Origin: Aurantiacibacter suaedae
GTDB lineage: Bacteria > Pseudomonadota > Alphaproteobacteria > Sphingomonadales > Sphingomonadaceae
Length of the DNA stretch: 64,000 nucleotides
Assembly: GCF_005434915.1 (NCBI RefSeq)
Contig: NZ_SKCG01000003.1
Span: 310,001-374,000 of the forward strand
Direction of reading: 5' to 3'
Shown here: in pieces, positions 46,239 to 54,615 of the stretch
Position numbering within the stretch: position 1 is the stretch's first letter
How the letters are laid out: each line of letters begins with the position of its first letter
The notes under the pieces: generated by a model
Seen by the model: only the letters and a program-made list of their open reading frames with translations
The model's database searches: none
What the model was told of the DNA's origin: nothing
Translations under genes and position numbers: made by a program

Positions 46239-47390
46239 ATGCCTGAGAATGCAAGTTCGTCTGCTGCAATTGACTTTATCTATCTGAATGAAGCTCAGAT
46301 GATTGAAGCTGGCGTGACCGATATGGCCAGCTGTGTGGATACGATGGAAGAGATGTTCGCCCTCTTGCACAGGGGCGATTATCGAATGCCTGGCGCGAAC
46401 AACTCATCGCATGGCTCGATGATTACATTTCCCGACGACAGCCCGTTTCCCGACATGCCCAAAAACACTGCCGATCGGCGCTTTATGGCGATGCCCGCTT
46501 ATCTTGGCGGCAATTTCGGGACGTCAGGCGTCAAATGGTACGGCTCCAATATCGCCAACCGGGAAAGAGGGCTTCCCCGGTCGATCCTCATGTTCATTCT
46601 CAACGACACCGATACCGGTGCGCCGCTTGCCTTCATGTCGGCGAACTTGCTTTCCGCTTACCGCACCGGCGCGATCCCGGGCGTTGGCGCGCGCCATCTG
46701 GCGCGGCACGACTCGCGAGTTGTTGGGATCTGCGGACCGGGTGTCATGGCCCGCACGTCGCTCTCGGCTTTTATGGCTACCTGCCCGGCAATCGATACGC
46801 TCAAGGTGAAAGGCCGGGGCGAGAAGAGCCTCAAGGGCTTTCTCGAATGGGTTGCCGAAACCTTTCCCCAAATCACCACCGTCGAAACCGTAACAACGGA
46901 TGAGGAAGTTGTGCGCGATTGCGATATCGTGAGCTTCTGTCAGGCAAGCCAGACGGGCGATGTTTCCTTCTATCCGCGGATTGAACGCGAATGGGTGAAG
47001 CCCGGGGCGTTCTTCGCGATGCCCGCGGCGGTGAACTTTGCCGATGAATTCCTCGGAGCAGATGTTCGCAAGGTGTTCGACAACACCGGGCTCTATGAAG
47101 CGTGGATGGAAGAAGTGCCGCGCCCGGCGCACAACATCATCCCGCTGGCCGGTGTCCAGTGGCTCGATCAAGTGGAGCAGGGCAAGCTCGATCCGACCAG
47201 CCTTGAGGATCTCGGCGCGATCGTCGCCGGAGACAGCGTGGCACGTCGCAACGAGGACGAGATCATTATCCTTTCGGTGGGCGGAATGCCGGTTGAAGAT
47301 GTCGCTTGGGGAACTCAGATTTATCGCAATGCGATCAAGCTCGGGATCGGCACCAAGCTCAACCTTTGGGATCAGCCCGCACTTAGGTGA
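46239..47390 (+). CDS. Ornithine cyclodeaminase/mu-crystallin family protein, tyramine-oxidase-subunit-B-like
   Basis: 383 residues. The fold is that of ornithine cyclodeaminase, with a dinucleotide site GICGPGVMART and the upstream substrate region FMAMPAYLGGNFGTSGVKWY. The stretch GLPRSILMFILNDTDTGAPL and LLSAYRTGAIPGVGARHLA match, from memory, proteins annotated as tyramine oxidase subunit B. This name rests on similarity I recall rather than a search. Followed by RidA and a DAO-type FAD enzyme, it fits an amine or imine oxidation module. Confidence 0.78.
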   Translation: MPENASSSAAIDFIYLNEAQMIEAGVTDMASCVDTMEEMFALLHRGDYRMPGANNSSHGSMITFPDDSPFPDMPKNTADRRFMAMPAYLGGNFGTSGVKWYGSNIANRERGLPRSILMFILNDTDTGAPLAFMSANLLSAYRTGAIPGVGARHLARHDSRVVGICGPGVMARTSLSAFMATCPAIDTLKVKGRGEKSLKGFLEWVAETFPQITTVETVTTDEEVVRDCDIVSFCQASQTGDVSFYPRIEREWVKPGAFFAMPAAVNFADEFLGADVRKVFDNTGLYEAWMEEVPRPAHNIIPLAGVQWLDQVEQGKLDPTSLEDLGAIVAGDSVARRNEDEIIILSVGGMPVEDVAWGTQIYRNAIKLGIGTKLNLWDQPALR

Positions 47391-47431
47391 GGGAAAACCG
47401 TCCCAACACAAGCATTCATGGAAAATTTCAC

Positions 47432-47857
47432 ATGACGAAAATTACCAAGGTCAAGACCGGTTCTCCCACCGAACAGCACGGGAGCTACTCTCGCCTTGTT
47501 GCGGTGGATGACTGGATCTTCGTGTCCAACACTGCTGGCCGAAATCCGGAGACAAAGCAGATACCCGAAGATCTCGCGGAACAGACCAATCAGGTGCTCG
47601 ACAACATTAGCAAGGCGCTTGAGGCTGTCGGTGCGTCCCTGGCCGACGTTGTATCCGCAAAGGTGTTTATCCAGGATCCCGACGACCTTCAGGAAGTGGT
47701 GACAGCATACGGAGCAAGGATGCGGGGCATTGACCCGACATTGACGCTTACATGTCCGCCACTGGGGTTGCCGGAATACAAGGTGGAAATCGAGGTGACA
47801 GCCTATCGCGGCGCGTCTGAGGCCGAGATCGTAGAGATCGATCTCAGCGCCAAATAG
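47432..47857 (+). CDS. RidA/YjgF-family enamine/imine deaminase
   Basis: 141 residues. YjgF/RidA core: SRLVAVDDWIFVSNTAGRNP, QVLDNISKALEAVGASLADV and KVFIQDPDDLQEV, ending with EYKVEIEVTAYRG. The RidA catalytic Arg is not clearly at the canonical position, so this may be a non-archetypal Rid subgroup. Members hydrolyse reactive enamines/imines made by amine-oxidising or PLP enzymes, which fits its place between the OCD-like and FAD genes. Confidence 0.85.
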   Translation: MTKITKVKTGSPTEQHGSYSRLVAVDDWIFVSNTAGRNPETKQIPEDLAEQTNQVLDNISKALEAVGASLADVVSAKVFIQDPDDLQEVVTAYGARMRGIDPTLTLTCPPLGLPEYKVEIEVTAYRGASEAEIVEIDLSAK

Positions 47858-47898
47858 CCTGGCGCTTCAAGCGTTTCAAATCTATCTGAGGGGTTCTT

Positions 47899-49203
47899 GT
47901 GATTAGCCAGCCTCCTGCGATCAATCCGGTAGTATCCAGCACCGCCGTGCCAAAAGCCACGGAAGTCGTCGTGATCGGAGGCGGAATTATCGGCCTGACT
48001 GCCGCGCTCACTCTGGCTGAGCGCGGCATACCGGTCACAGTACTGGAAAAGGGGCGTTTGGCAGGCGAACAATCGTCGCGCAATCTGGGCTGGGTGCGCA
48101 AGACCAATCGGGCTGCCTTGGACCTTCCACTCTCGATCGCAGCCGATCGTCTCTGGGCCGAGATGCCCCAGCGGACTGGCAAGAGTGTGGGTTTTCGTCA
48201 ATCAGGCATCATGTTCACGGCCCGCACAGAGGCAGAACTTTCTCTCTATTCGCAGTGGTACGAGAACGTCGGCCGCGAGTATACCGATGCGCAGATGCTG
48301 AGCGGGAAAGAGATTGCATCTCTGGTGCCCGGTGGGCGCGAAAATTGGCTGGGGGGCATCTACACCGCGTCGGACGCTTGTGCAGAGCCGACCATGGCGG
48401 CTAGCGCGATCGCGAATGCGGCAATCGCCAAAGGTGCTGTCATCGTCGAAAACTGCGCCGCACGCTCGCTGTCGACGAGCGGGGGCAGGGTCTCCGGAGT
48501 GGTGACCGAGCATGGCGAGATTGCCTGTCAGCAGGTTATTCTGGCCAGCGGGCTTTGGAGTCGGCGGTTTCTTGGCAATATGGGCATTGATTTTCCGATG
48601 CTGCCGCTGACCGTGTCCGTGCTGCGTACCGTGCCGATGAACGGCCCTACAGAGATTGCGGTGGGAGGCCCGAACTTCTCGTTCCGCAAGGACCATACCG
48701 GCGGCTATACGATCATGCATCGCGCTGCGCTCGTGGCGCCGATTACGCTGGATAGCGTGCTGCTGGGACCGAAATACATCTCTTCCCTGAAGGCTTTCTG
48801 GAAAGCGATGCGTCTGGAGCTTGGGTCTGAGCTGTGGAACGATATCCGCACACCGCGCAAGTGGCGGAATGATGCGGTTACCCCATTCGAGGCGACACGC
48901 ACGAAGAACCCGGACTATAATCCGCAGATCAATGCCGAAGCCATGCGCAACGTGGCGGCAGCCTGGCCAGCCTTCTCCGGCGCACCGATTGCAATGAACT
49001 GGGCCGGCATGATGGACATGACGCCGGATTCGCTTCCGGTGATCGACAATGTGGAGGCGGTGCCCGGGCTCAGTCTGGCCACGGGATTTTCCGGCCACGG
49101 CTTCGGCTGTTCACCTGCCGCGGGGCAGTTGGCTGCGGAGATCGCAACGGGCGCGACGCCGATCGTTGATCCGTCGCCCTATCGGTGGAGCCGTTTCAGC
49201 TAA
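47899..49203 (+). CDS. FAD-dependent amine/amino-acid oxidoreductase (DAO family)
   Basis: 434 residues from a GTG start. The FAD site is VVVIGGGIIGLTAALTLAER, the second flavin-contacting motif LEKGRLAGEQSSRNLGWV, and the C-terminus NWAGMMDMTPDSLPVIDNV then GLSLATGFSGHGFGCSPAAG, as in D-amino-acid dehydrogenase and related DAO enzymes. It would oxidise a C-N bond and give an imine, the substrate class of RidA. The partner aldehyde dehydrogenase may be at 55090-56520. It is convergent with the FAH gene. Confidence 0.88.
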   Translation: MISQPPAINPVVSSTAVPKATEVVVIGGGIIGLTAALTLAERGIPVTVLEKGRLAGEQSSRNLGWVRKTNRAALDLPLSIAADRLWAEMPQRTGKSVGFRQSGIMFTARTEAELSLYSQWYENVGREYTDAQMLSGKEIASLVPGGRENWLGGIYTASDACAEPTMAASAIANAAIAKGAVIVENCAARSLSTSGGRVSGVVTEHGEIACQQVILASGLWSRRFLGNMGIDFPMLPLTVSVLRTVPMNGPTEIAVGGPNFSFRKDHTGGYTIMHRAALVAPITLDSVLLGPKYISSLKAFWKAMRLELGSELWNDIRTPRKWRNDAVTPFEATRTKNPDYNPQINAEAMRNVAAAWPAFSGAPIAMNWAGMMDMTPDSLPVIDNVEAVPGLSLATGFSGHGFGCSPAAGQLAAEIATGATPIVDPSPYRWSRFS

Positions 49204-49252
49204 TAGATAAGCGCTGCTGGTCCGGGCCAGCAAGGCGCAAAGTTCATTGGGT

Positions 49253-49299
49253 CGCTGGGCGCGACGCCGCCGATGCAGCGCCGCGCCCAGCGCTGCATC
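49253..49299. terminator. Bidirectional hairpin region between convergent genes
   Basis: Two stems that exclude each other: 49253-49263 with 49282-49292 (11 bp perfect), and 49272-49281 with 49290-49299 (10 bp perfect, 8-base loop) followed by ATTTCG. They lie between the FAD gene stop (49203) and the FAH stop (49298-49300). They could stop transcription from either side. T-tracts are poor. Confidence 0.5.
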
Positions 49300-50311
49300 A
49301 TTTCGCGGCAACCACGGTCTGGTTGATGGTGCCGAAGATTGAATTGCCGTCGGCGTCATTCATGCTCACGCGGACCTTGTCGCCGACAGTCATGAACGGG
49401 GTCTTGGCCTCGCCGTCATAGATCGTCTCGATGGTGCGGATTTCGGCAATGCAGCTGTAACCCGCTCCTCCTTCGGATACGGGCTTGCCTGGCCCCCCGT
49501 CTTCACCCTTGTTGCTGATCGTGCCGCTGCCGATGATCGTCCCGGCGCCCAGCTTACGGGTTTTGGCCGCGTGGGCCACCAGATCGGCGAGGTTAAACGT
49601 GGCGTCCTGGCCGACCTCAGCCCTGCCGAAAGGCTCGTCGTTGTAATCGACCATGAGCGGGTGATGGATGACATTATCACGCCAGGCATCACCCAGTTCA
49701 TCGGGTGTCACCGCAACGGGGCTGAACGCACTCGCGGGTTTTGACTGAAAGAAGCCGAAACCCTTGGCAAGCTCGCCGGGTATCAGCCCACGCAACGATA
49801 CATCGTTCACGAGCATGAGCAGCTTGATGTGATCGGCGGCGTCGGCGGGAGAGCTGCCCATCGGCACGTCGTCGGTAATGCAAGCCACCTCGCCTTCCAT
49901 ATCGCAGCCCCAGGCTGGGTCGCCCAATGGGATGTCTTCATGCGGAGCAAGGAAGCCGTCGCTGCCACCCTGATACATCAACGGGTCGCTATAGAAACTT
50001 TCCGGAACTTCTGCATTGCGCGCCTGCCTCACCAGCTCGACGTGATTGATATAGGCCGAGCCATCAGCCCATTGGAAGGCGCGGGGAAGCGGGGATAGGG
50101 CTTGGGTCTCATCGAAGGGCTCGCTCTTCGCGGTGCCGTCCTCAAGCTCGGCGTATAAGGCTTCAAGGCGGGGGGACAATGTGGCCCAATCATCCAGCGC
50201 AACTTGAAGCGTGCTTGCAATGTGGTCGGCCGCGACGCAGCGACTCAGGTCCTTTGACACGACGACGAGTTTGCCGTCTCGGGTGCCGTCTTTCAGAGTA
50301 GCGAGTTTCAT
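49298..50311 (-). CDS. Fumarylacetoacetate hydrolase family protein
   Basis: 337 residues. FAH fold with metal-ligand region GCDMEGEVACITDDVPMG and LVNDVSLRG, plus FQWADGSAYINHVELVR, a run typical of the roughly 330-residue FAH proteins of bacterial aromatic pathways. It would cleave a fumaryl-keto acid to fumarate and a second acid. It is the last gene of the minus-strand operon; maiA ends 5 bases upstream of its start. No homogentisate dioxygenase is present, so the exact substrate is open. Confidence 0.88.
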   Translation of the reverse strand: MKLATLKDGTRDGKLVVVSKDLSRCVAADHIASTLQVALDDWATLSPRLEALYAELEDGTAKSEPFDETQALSPLPRAFQWADGSAYINHVELVRQARNAEVPESFYSDPLMYQGGSDGFLAPHEDIPLGDPAWGCDMEGEVACITDDVPMGSSPADAADHIKLLMLVNDVSLRGLIPGELAKGFGFFQSKPASAFSPVAVTPDELGDAWRDNVIHHPLMVDYNDEPFGRAEVGQDATFNLADLVAHAAKTRKLGAGTIIGSGTISNKGEDGGPGKPVSEGGAGYSCIAEIRTIETIYDGEAKTPFMTVGDKVRVSMNDADGNSIFGTINQTVVAAK

Positions 50312-50316
50312 GGCGA

Positions 50317-50958
50317 TCAGCCTTTCTTGGGAGTATCGGGTTGGTTGTCTGGATGCGCGGCAGCAAACGCCGGCAACTGCAAGCACGCGGCTTCGATCCG
50401 GGTGATGTGCGGCGATTGCGAAAGGTCGTAGTCGAAGCGCCGTGCATTATAAATTTGCGGGATGAGCACGGCTTCGAACATGCCTGGGCTATCCAGCAGA
50501 AAGTCTCCAGCCCCCAGCTGCGCAAGTCGCCGTTCGACCGGCTCGAGTGTGAGGCCAAGCAAGTGCCGATACCACTGATCGACGGCATCCTGATCCTGTT
50601 CGAACTGCGTCTTGATGTAGTGCAGAACCTTCAGATTGAGCGGCGCGTGCAGTTCAGTGGCAATGGCATAGGTGAGTTCGCGCACCGTAAACCGTGCATC
50701 GGTATCATCGGGCAATAGCGGCGGTTCGGGAAACCGCTCTTCCAGCCATTCGATAATCGCCATGCTTTGTGCGCGATCGCGCCCTTCGGCCTCCAGCATG
50801 GGAACGCCCCCAAACGGGTTGCGCGCGCGATACTGATCTTCCTTCTGCTCGGAACGAAGGAGATTGACGGGCACAAGATCGTAATCAAGGCCCTTGAGAT
50901 TCAGCGCAATTCTAAGGCGATAGGAAGTCGAGCTGCGGTAGTAACCGTAGAGCTTCAA
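50317..50958 (-). CDS. maiA: Maleylacetoacetate isomerase (zeta-class GST)
   Basis: 213 residues. The zeta-GST glutathione site YYRSSTSYRLRIALNLKGL and the following NPFGGVPMLEAEGR are diagnostic. It isomerises maleyl- to fumaryl-keto acids with glutathione. The start is a TTG at 50958 that overlaps the VOC stop (TTGA), with AAGGAA eight bases upstream; homology begins exactly at KLKLYGYYRSS. Upstream ATGs in frame lie inside the VOC gene. Confidence 0.9.
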   Translation of the reverse strand: MKLYGYYRSSTSYRLRIALNLKGLDYDLVPVNLLRSEQKEDQYRARNPFGGVPMLEAEGRDRAQSMAIIEWLEERFPEPPLLPDDTDARFTVRELTYAIATELHAPLNLKVLHYIKTQFEQDQDAVDQWYRHLLGLTLEPVERRLAQLGAGDFLLDSPGMFEAVLIPQIYNARRFDYDLSQSPHITRIEAACLQLPAFAAAHPDNQPDTPKKG

Positions 50959-51527
50959 TTTCCGTGTTCCTTGCGGGCAAGTTCGTGCAGCCAGTCGGCA
51001 TGGCGCGGCGCCTTTTTCGTCTGACTCCATTCCTCCAGCATTAAGGGGGCTACACGTTTCAGCTCTGCATATTGTTCGTCGGTTCCTATGTCGGCGGCCA
51101 GCTCGATCCGGTGCCCATTCGGGTCGAAGAAGTAGATCGACTTGAAAATGCCGTGATGGGTGGGGCCGAGCACAGAGACGCCTTGGGCTTCGATATGCGC
51201 CTTGGCAGCCACCAATTCCTCTTCCGAACCAACCTTGAAAGCAAGGTGCTGCACCCAGGCAGGTGTATTTGTATCACGGCCCATTTCGGGCTGGTTCGGC
51301 AATTCGAAAAAAGCCAGCACGTTGCCGTTCCCCGCATCGAGGAAGACATGCATGTACGGATCGTATTCCCCTGTTGACGGGACGTGATCTTCGGCAAAGG
51401 CAGTGGTGTAATCCATGCCGAGGACTTTCGCGTACCATTCGACAGTCTGCTTGGCATCCTTGCAGCGGAAAGCGGTGTGGTGAACCCCGGCGAGCTTTAT
51501 GGGGGTGTCAATTGTCTCGGTGGTCAT
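50955..51527 (-). CDS. VOC-superfamily metalloprotein, possible ring-cleavage dioxygenase
   Basis: 190 residues, two beta-alpha-beta modules. Candidate metal ligands are His in GVHHTAFR, His in WVQHLAFKV and Glu in NGHRIELAAD, the 2-His-1-Glu set used by glyoxalases and extradiol dioxygenases. Placed between an aromatic hydroxylase and maleylacetoacetate isomerase, it is the only candidate in the operon for oxygenolytic ring cleavage. It could equally be a lyase or isomerase. Stop overlaps the maiA TTG; start is 1 base from the DUF2783 stop. Confidence 0.82.
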   Translation of the reverse strand: MTTETIDTPIKLAGVHHTAFRCKDAKQTVEWYAKVLGMDYTTAFAEDHVPSTGEYDPYMHVFLDAGNGNVLAFFELPNQPEMGRDTNTPAWVQHLAFKVGSEEELVAAKAHIEAQGVSVLGPTHHGIFKSIYFFDPNGHRIELAADIGTDEQYAELKRVAPLMLEEWSQTKKAPRHADWLHELARKEHGN

Positions 51528-51528
51528 T

Positions 51529-51726
51529 TCATGCCTCCGTCAAAAGCGCAGCGCGCTCTATTGCTTCGTCGATGACTTTCCTGTCACCGATGTGGTTGAT
51601 CAGCAGCAGGACAAGCCGTGCGCTGGCGCGCAGGGCCTTTTCCGGCTCATGGCTTTCCAGCATTGCGATCAATTTCTCATAGATCGCGTCAGGATCTTCG
51701 AGGTTGGTTTCCAGTGTCAGGCTCAT
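51529..51726 (-). CDS. DUF2783 small protein
   Basis: 65 residues, full length for DUF2783, a family often found next to FAD-dependent aromatic hydroxylases. Conserved NLEDPDAIYEKLIAM and ARLVLLLINHIGDRKVIDEA. No known function; the fixed neighbourhood suggests an accessory subunit or stabiliser of the hydroxylase. The start overlaps the hydroxylase stop (ATGA), indicating coupled translation and a 1:1 relation. Confidence 0.85.
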   Translation of the reverse strand: MSLTLETNLEDPDAIYEKLIAMLESHEPEKALRASARLVLLLINHIGDRKVIDEAIERAALLTEA

Positions 51727-53330
51727 GCCTGTTCTCCCATTGCACGTGCGAGAGCGTCTGCAATCGCAGCCCCGGTTGGCTGACGAAAACGCGCCGCGAC
51801 ATACTGATCGGGCCTAATGAGATAGGCACCGCCGCCCTGCAGATCATACCGTTCGCGCAGCAGACCGTTGGCGGGCTCTTGTGCAATGTCGAGCACGTCG
51901 AGCCCGGAGGGAAGGTCTGCGAAAGGTGTGGTCGTCAGCAGGACGAACCGCCCTCCCAGCTTTTCCAAAAGCCAACCATTGTCCAGAGGGGCATCCAACG
52001 CCGGTGAACCGGGTGCGATACCTCCGCTCCATACATCGGCGTCGGCTGTGCTGAGTGAACTGTCAGGGTAGCTGATGGCTGTCGACAGCCGCCCAGAATT
52101 CACGAGAGCACGGGCGAACGGATGGTCTTCCGCAAGATCGAGCACTGCATCGCGGAATGCACGGCTGATATCGCTCTTGGGAGTTAGAAAATCCGTCGAG
52201 CGGGTCGAGTTGAGAATATTCTCATCGGCCGTGACGATCGCCTCGCTGTCGTAGCTTTCCAATATATCGAAAGGAGCCTTACCTTCGAGCACCAGATCGA
52301 GCTTCCAGCCGAGGTTATCTATATCTGCGAAACCGCCATTGCATCCGCGCGCGCCAAAGGGTGACACGAGGTGCGCGCTGTCGCCCGCGAAGATGACCCT
52401 GCCGTGCCAGAAGTGTTGCATCCTGCGACATTGAAAGGTGTAAACACTGTACCACTCTTCCTCGAACTCAACGTCGTCTCCGAGCATCGCGCGCACCAGA
52501 GGATTTACATTCTCCGGCTTGATGCAAGCCTCGCGATCAATGTTCCAGCCCAGCTGGAAATCGATCCGCCACACATCGTCAGGCTGCTTGTGAAGCAGAA
52601 CAGACTGGCCCGGATTGAACGGCGGATCGAACCAGAACCAGCGTTCCGAAGGGCGATCTTCCTTCATCTTCACATCGGCGATGAGAAAATTGTCTTCGAA
52701 GATCCGGCCTTCGAAATCGAGCCCCATGAGATCGCGTACGCTCGACTTGTTGCCGTCACAGGCGATCAGCCATTCGGTTTCGATACGATAGGCACCATCC
52801 GCACAGTCGACAGACATGATGGCCGACTCTTCACTTGTATCGAGGGCCGTCACCTCGTGACCCCAGCGGATCTGGACGTTGGGAAGCTGCTTCAGCCGAT
52901 CGAGGAGAATATCCTCCATGTGATACTGCTGGATGTTGATGAAGCCGGGCATCTTCTGGTTCTTCACCGGCAGCAGATCGAACTTGTAAACCGGGTCGCT
53001 ACGGTCTTTCCAGAACACCTTGCCGATGTTCCAGCTTACCCCCTTTTCCACCGCTTGCTCGCCGCAGCCGAGGCGATCGAGAATATCGAGCGATCGCTTC
53101 GAGAAGCAAATGGCCTTCGATCCGGCGGGCACGAAATCGAAACGGCCCAGCACGATCACCTCGTGGCCGCGCTGCCCCAGATCGATGGCCATGGCCAGCC
53201 CCACCGGACCAGTGCCGACGATGACGACCCTGGCCTGCTCGAACTCCGTCTCCGGCTTCGGGCTTGGTTCAAACGCACGCCAGACAGGTATTGTCTCGCG
53301 CCAGGCTGCTTTGCCAGTTTCGACATTCAT
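51723..53330 (-). CDS. FAD-dependent aromatic hydroxylase (PHBH/MhpA-like)
   Basis: 535 residues. GxGxxG in VVIVGTGPVGLAMAIDLGQR, the substrate/NAD(P)H motif WLIACDGNKSSVRDLMG, and FAD-ribityl motif VIFAGDSAHLVSPFGARGCN. The C-terminal thioredoxin-like domain typical of MhpA-type hydroxylases follows. It would hydroxylate a phenolic ring, preparing it for cleavage. It is the second gene of the operon, 26 bases after the MBL gene, and is coupled to DUF2783. Confidence 0.9.
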   Translation of the reverse strand: MNVETGKAAWRETIPVWRAFEPSPKPETEFEQARVVIVGTGPVGLAMAIDLGQRGHEVIVLGRFDFVPAGSKAICFSKRSLDILDRLGCGEQAVEKGVSWNIGKVFWKDRSDPVYKFDLLPVKNQKMPGFINIQQYHMEDILLDRLKQLPNVQIRWGHEVTALDTSEESAIMSVDCADGAYRIETEWLIACDGNKSSVRDLMGLDFEGRIFEDNFLIADVKMKEDRPSERWFWFDPPFNPGQSVLLHKQPDDVWRIDFQLGWNIDREACIKPENVNPLVRAMLGDDVEFEEEWYSVYTFQCRRMQHFWHGRVIFAGDSAHLVSPFGARGCNGGFADIDNLGWKLDLVLEGKAPFDILESYDSEAIVTADENILNSTRSTDFLTPKSDISRAFRDAVLDLAEDHPFARALVNSGRLSTAISYPDSSLSTADADVWSGGIAPGSPALDAPLDNGWLLEKLGGRFVLLTTTPFADLPSGLDVLDIAQEPANGLLRERYDLQGGGAYLIRPDQYVAARFRQPTGAAIADALARAMGEQA

Positions 53331-53356
53331 GCCGTCTTCCCCTCCAGGCCTAACGC

Positions 53357-54316
53357 TCAGTCCTGCAGCTGGTCCCAGACCTGCCGGTCGAGTTCCATGG
53401 TCCAGATTTCGGGCCAGTCCTTGCCGTTAAACTCGTCCCACAGGCGTTTGACGTCGAAGGGAAGGCAATGCTCGAAAATCGGCCAACGGCCATATTTCGG
53501 TTCGAGCGTACGGTGGCAGGCTTCGAATGCTTCCTTCAGCGTCCCTCCGCGCTCGTGCACGGCCTGCGTTTCGCGGATCATTGTCTTGAGGAAATCGCGC
53601 GATTGTTCGATTGCCTTGTCGGTCGCTTCAACGCCCTTGGCGACTGCGCCGCGCCCGCCAACCAGGTTTTCCGAACGGAATGCCTTGACGTTGTCGAGGG
53701 TGTGCTTGCTCCAGTCGAAGTGGAAAGCATCGCCGGTATAAAGCGCGGCTTCTGCCTCTACCAGGTCGCCGGTAAAGAGGGTTTTGGACTTCTCGTGCCA
53801 CACCACGATATCGCCTGCGGTATGGCCGCGTCCGCAGAACTTGAGATCGAGATGGCCACGGTCGCCGCCCAGTTCGATCCGCATTTCGTCCTTGAACGTG
53901 ATGGTCGGCCGCGTCAGGCCGGGAATGCCATCGGGCTCCTTGAAGAGCCGCGGCATACGACCGTATTCGCTGTCCCAATCTTGCTTTCCGCGCTCCTCCA
54001 CCAACTGGCGCGACACGTCCGACATGATGATGTTCTCTGCCTCGAAAGCAGCGGCCCCGAGAACGCGCACGGCATGATAGTGCGTGAGAATGAGGTGCTT
54101 GATCGGCTTATCGGTCTTTTCGCGCAGCTTGGTGAGCCAATCGCGCGCCGCGGCGGGCGTTGCGCGTGCTTCGATGCAGACGACGAAATCCTCGCCCTCG
54201 ATCGCGCCGACGTTCGGGTCACCTTCTGCGGTCAGGGCGTAGACACCGTCGGCCAGTGTTTCGAGGGTTTCTGACTTTTCCGTCAGGTCGGCAGATGATG
54301 CGAAGGGCTTTGCCAC
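53357..54316 (-). CDS. MBL-fold metallohydrolase with altered metal motif
   Basis: 319 residues from a GTG with TTGGAG at the right distance; longer ATG starts lie in the promoter region. The metallo-beta-lactamase fold shows LILTHYHAVRVLGA in place of the canonical HxHxDH: the Asp-His pair is Val-Arg. CGRGHTAGDIVVWHE and LFTGDLVEAEA provide the later His and Asp. A single-metal or non-hydrolytic role is possible. It is the first gene of the aromatic operon and may act on a thioester, lactone or ester intermediate. Confidence 0.83.
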   Translation of the reverse strand: MAKPFASSADLTEKSETLETLADGVYALTAEGDPNVGAIEGEDFVVCIEARATPAAARDWLTKLREKTDKPIKHLILTHYHAVRVLGAAAFEAENIIMSDVSRQLVEERGKQDWDSEYGRMPRLFKEPDGIPGLTRPTITFKDEMRIELGGDRGHLDLKFCGRGHTAGDIVVWHEKSKTLFTGDLVEAEAALYTGDAFHFDWSKHTLDNVKAFRSENLVGGRGAVAKGVEATDKAIEQSRDFLKTMIRETQAVHERGGTLKEAFEACHRTLEPKYGRWPIFEHCLPFDVKRLWDEFNGKDWPEIWTMELDRQVWDQLQD

Positions 54317-54426
54317 ACTGTTTCTCCAAGGCTTTATTTCGCGCACCGAGGGCGCCGGATCCGTTTCCGCACAGCGACGTGGGGACGTTCCCGGCATGGT
54401 GGCGACTCTCACCATCTTTCTATGCG

Positions 54427-54467
54427 ATCATCTTCTCATTTGCAACCGTTGCAAATGAGAAGATGAT
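54427..54467. promoter_or_regulatory. Perfect 41-bp palindrome between the MBL operon and MarR
   Basis: Twenty-base arms (54427-54446 and 54448-54467) are exact reverse complements around a single C at 54447. The core ATTTGCAACCGTTGCAAAT resembles MarR-family sites, with TTGCAA half-sites. It sits 111 bases upstream of the MBL start, in the divergent region, so it is the likely operator for the MarR protein. The arms are longer than one dimer footprint needs. Confidence 0.8.
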
Positions 54468-54615
54468 GCTCTTAGAGATCATGGGGTAGGCGGCCCGGCG
54501 AAGTTCGTGCGGTCATGGTTGAGAAATGAAAGGTTCCTCTGGTCGGGAGGAACTCGCCGATTATGCTTGGACGCTGCCGCCGTGGCGAGCGATGCCATTT
54601 GCGAAAGAAAGCTGC

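Noticed and set aside
46611-46620. GATACCGGTG resembling the LacI operator
   Set aside because: Inside the OCD-like coding region and only a half match; not in a promoter.
52371-53741. 456-codon open frame on the plus strand
   Set aside because: Antisense to the FAD hydroxylase and MBL genes; both of those are well supported.
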